Under the pieces are notes generated by a model. It saw only the letters and a list, made by a program, of their open reading frames with translations, was not told the DNA's origin and did not search any database. From contig JASLAT010000015.1 in the NCBI GenBank assembly GCA_030146915.1, positions 50,570 through 114,569 of the forward strand: a stretch of 64,000 bases of DNA, read 5' to 3'. Below, in pieces: positions 61,895-64,000 of this stretch; position 1 is the stretch's first letter; every line of letters starts with the position of its first letter. Source of the stretch: Tissierellales bacterium (GTDB lineage Bacteria > Bacillota > Clostridia > Tissierellales > Tissierellaceae). The translations under genes were made by a program, and so were the position numbers.

Positions 61895-63127
61895 CTAAAA
61901 CCTAAATAATCTATTAACTGTCTCTATGTATGTATCCATATCATCTTTTTCTATAGATTTTAAGGTTTTTATCGGTTCCCTTACTAAACCTTTTAAGGCA
62001 GACATTAACATTTTATCTATAACTTTTCTCTGTCTCTTATCAAGATCTAATTTCCTATCTATATATTCCATTCTAGAATTTTTTATTTTTACGCATCTAC
62101 TATTTATAGACTCTAAAATAGGATCCACCTTTATTGTCTCTAACCAATCTATATACTCATCAACATCATCTTCTATAATATTAATAGCTTCTTGGGATAA
62201 TTCTTCTCTCTTTTGCATATTTTCTTCTGATAACCTGGTTAAATTATCTAAATCAAAAAGTTTTATATTAGTATTCTCCTCAACTCCTGCCTCAACATCT
62301 CTTGGTAAGGCTAAGTCTAAAATAACTAATTCATTTTCAAAATTCTTAACTTTTTCCTGACTTACTACTGTATGAGGTGCTCCTGTTGCTGTAACTAATA
62401 TATCCACTTCCTTTAAAATATCATATCTATTATCATATTCTACAGGAGTTAAATCAGGAAAATCCTTAAATATACTTTTGATTCTACTGTGGGTCCTATT
62501 AGTAACATATAATTTATCTAAATTCTCTTCATATAAATATGTAATAGATAATTTACTTATCTCTCCTGCTCCAATTACTAATGCTTTTTTCCCTTCTAAT
62601 GATCCTAATGTTTCTTTTATTAAGTTTATTCCTATGTAACTTGTAGATAAAGGCACTTCTGAAATTTTTATCTCACTTCTAATTTTTTTGCCTTCACATA
62701 TAGCATTTTGAAAAAGTCTATTTAAAACTTTTTTACTAAAATTAAGCTCCATGGCTGACATCATAGAATCCCTTATCTGACCTAAGATTTGATCTTCTCC
62801 TAAAACTGCTGAATCTAAACCTGAAGCCACCATATATAGATGGATAACTGCATCCCTATTTTTTTCTATTAATAAATAATCCTCTGTATTTTCTACATTA
62901 AAGAACTCTTTGTATAGTTCAACAGTATCATCAATTGCTTCTTCTATATCCTCACTAGCTATATACACTTCACTTCTATTACAAGTTGAAACTATAACTA
63001 ACTCATCAACAGACCTATCTAAAAGATAGTTTCCTGCCTCTATTTTTTTAGATTCAGTAAAGGAAAATTGTTCCCTAATTTCAATAGGAGTTTCCTTATG
63101 GTTAATGCCTACAACTGCTAATTTCAT
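61895..63127 (-). CDS. hemA: Glutamyl-tRNA reductase
   Basis: 410 residues. GINHKETPIEIREQF near 7 and VIVSTCNRSEVY near 45 (catalytic Cys) form the glutamyl-binding domain, SAVLGEDQILGQIRD lies near 112, and the NADPH domain has ALVIGAGEISKLS. A C-terminal dimerisation helix region is complete. It reduces Glu-tRNA to glutamate-1-semialdehyde. The ATG at 63127 is preferred over the GTG at 63136, which lies in the AGGTGAGG site. Confidence 0.96.
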   Translation of the reverse strand: MKLAVVGINHKETPIEIREQFSFTESKKIEAGNYLLDRSVDELVIVSTCNRSEVYIASEDIEEAIDDTVELYKEFFNVENTEDYLLIEKNRDAVIHLYMVASGLDSAVLGEDQILGQIRDSMMSAMELNFSKKVLNRLFQNAICEGKKIRSEIKISEVPLSTSYIGINLIKETLGSLEGKKALVIGAGEISKLSITYLYEENLDKLYVTNRTHSRIKSIFKDFPDLTPVEYDNRYDILKEVDILVTATGAPHTVVSQEKVKNFENELVILDLALPRDVEAGVEENTNIKLFDLDNLTRLSEENMQKREELSQEAINIIEDDVDEYIDWLETIKVDPILESINSRCVKIKNSRMEYIDRKLDLDKRQRKVIDKMLMSALKGLVREPIKTLKSIEKDDMDTYIETVNRLFRF

Positions 63128-63198
63128 TTTCCTCACCTATTCTTTTTGTATTATTTTATAAGCTGTAAATATGTAAATAATCTAATCTAACTACATTC

Positions 63199-63227
63199 AT
63201 AATATTATAATCCAATGCTTTAGTCAA
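63199..63227 (-). promoter_or_regulatory. Promoter of hemA
   Basis: Minus strand: TTGACT (63222-63227), 17 bases, TATTAT (63199-63204), about 70 bases upstream of the hemA start. Confidence 0.65.
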
Positions 63228-63280
63228 ATATTTCTAGCATCAGAAATTTTAATCAAAACTATTGAATATTCTAATAACAT

Positions 63281-63334
63281 AAATGCATCTTTAGTGTTTA
63301 ATATTATAATTTAAAAAACAAGAAAGATGCATTT
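63281..63334. repeat. 12-bp inverted repeat with a 30-base loop upstream of hemA
   Basis: AAATGCATCTTT (63281-63292) and AAAGATGCATTT (63323-63334) are exact complements. It lies between the end of the rightmost gene and the hemA promoter. It could act as a weak terminator for that gene or as an operator-like element; no T run follows the stem directly. Confidence 0.45.
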
Positions 63335-63352
63335 CTTCTTAATTCATTTTAT

Positions 63353-64000
63353 TTAATTTTCTATTACTATATTGCTTAACCTATAATATCCATATTTATC
63401 TATTGTAAATTCCTTCTCAATTTTAACCTCTTCACTAGGAAATTGTAAAATCCAAATTTCTATATATTTATTATCCTTATTAAGTATTCTATTTGACTTT
63501 CTTATTTCAGCTTCATCTAAATTTAAATTCAAACTCTTTTTAAAATTTAAACTCTTACTATTAATAATAAATTCTCTCTCATCAACTTTTTCTAACTTAA
63601 CATCATCCTCAAAATTCAAGTTTATAAAATTCATTCTCCCTTTAATATAGTTACTTATTAAGAAATATTCTTTATAATCTTCATTTAAATAAGCCTTAAC
63701 TAATATTGTTTCATCCATAATTAAAAAGTTATTTTTCTTTTCTAATTTTATATCCTCATACTTATTTGATAACTTCTTTCTATCTAGAATTTTACCTGTT
63801 CTCCCATCTTGCAAGTAAATAGTTTTTTTACCACTTCTGTCTACTGTAACTGCCATATTATTAGTATTATTAGAACTATTAAATATTTTTTTATCTTCAT
63901 CATAATATAGTGAATCTAATAAAAATATAGTATCCTCCTCAATTATATTTTTAGCCCAATATTCATACCATATATGTCTTCTATCATCTTTACCTCTAGC
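63353..64000 (-). CDS. Unrecognised gene, C-terminal part (cut by window edge)
   Basis: The frame is open from the right edge to the stop at 63353, about 215 residues; an internal ATG at 63856 is not a convincing start because coding continues upstream and no ribosome binding site precedes it. The visible part is rich in Lys, Asn, Asp and Glu with alternating beta-like stretches (TVDRSGKKTIYLQDGRTGKI; EIWILQFPSEEVKIEKEF), and has no membrane segment. I do not recognise the family. It may be the extracytoplasmic end of a larger protein. Confidence 0.6.
   Translation of the reverse strand, partial: ARGKDDRRHIWYEYWAKNIIEEDTIFLLDSLYYDEDKKIFNSSNNTNNMAVTVDRSGKKTIYLQDGRTGKILDRKKLSNKYEDIKLEKKNNFLIMDETILVKAYLNEDYKEYFLISNYIKGRMNFINLNFEDDVKLEKVDEREFIINSKSLNFKKSLNLNLDEAEIRKSNRILNKDNKYIEIWILQFPSEEVKIEKEFTIDKYGYYRLSNIVIEN

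Noticed and set aside
1..64000. CRISPR arrays, tRNA or rRNA genes, transposases, phage genes
   Set aside because: I found no regularly spaced direct repeats, no tRNA-like cloverleaf in the gaps and no mobile-element proteins; all gaps over 300 bases are accounted for by leaders, promoters and terminators.

Overview
This 64 kb window is chromosomal DNA from a low-GC (very AT-rich) Gram-positive bacterium. The evidence is AGGAGG-type ribosome binding sites, frequent TTG and GTG starts, T-box leaders, a PyrR-type attenuator, a LexA box of the Gram-positive type, a CBS/DRTGG-containing family II pyrophosphatase, CsaB, and lipoproteins with Firmicute-like signals. Gene content fits an anaerobic member of Clostridia or Tissierellia, but the sequence alone does not fix genus or species. 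I see no rRNA, tRNA, transposon, prophage, integron or CRISPR array. The window is mostly housekeeping and metabolic operons.

Layout. 1-6000 (minus strand): 5' part of trpS, then tkt, cysK-cysE and a methylthioadenosine/S-adenosylhomocysteine deaminase. 6000-9100 (plus): rpsD with a short structured leader, then a small cluster of a truncated Fe-S flavin oxidoreductase, a Crp-type regulator and an OsmC-like protein. 9100-14600 (minus): ferritin and uvrB-uvrA behind a LexA box. 14685-16244: a lipoprotein of unknown function. 16237-20209 (minus): the cell-division/wall-hydrolase operon ftsE-ftsX-M23 peptidase-ctpA. 20311-22174 (plus): 5-formyl-THF cyclo-ligase and an F420-0:glutamate-ligase-like protein. 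22200-30340: a YitT membrane protein, then a secondary cell-wall-polymer locus (TagA-type transferase, two family 4 glycosyltransferases, two tandem DUF4330 proteins, an O-antigen-ligase-like membrane protein, CsaB, a small secreted protein). 30457-33722 (minus): alr-acpS-alr followed by a MazEF-type module whose antitoxin is unusually short. 33844-39475 (minus): pyrBICFKDE under a PyrR attenuator.

39715-42496 (plus): a methionine T-box and metNIQ. 42536-47732: mostly minus-strand single genes, including a PfpI/DJ-1 protein, a histidine phosphatase next to a PurM-like kinase (possible alpha-ribazole salvage), YbaK, an HD hydrolase and the pyrophosphatase. 47828-52171 (plus): the most interesting part. 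Two TrpX-like substrate-binding lipoproteins each sit behind their own promoter and T-box. The leaders are clearly duplicated, but their specifier positions read UUC (Phe) and UAC (Tyr). A single permease and ATPase follow the second. I read this as a phenylalanine/tyrosine uptake system with amino-acid-specific control of two alternative binding proteins. 52210-56464: a DsbA-like protein, then (minus) ribD-ribE-ribBA-ribH under an FMN riboswitch with two consecutive terminators. 56528-63127 (minus): hemA-sirC, then after a terminator hemC-cobA/hemD-hemB-hemL. This set makes uroporphyrinogen III and precorrin-2/sirohydrochlorin, suggesting siroheme or corrinoid output. 63353-64000: the 3' part of an unrecognised gene.

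Several start codons were moved from the longest open frame to the codon correctly spaced from a Shine-Dalgarno sequence; each case is explained. Many convergent gene pairs share one palindromic bidirectional terminator, often containing both stop codons.
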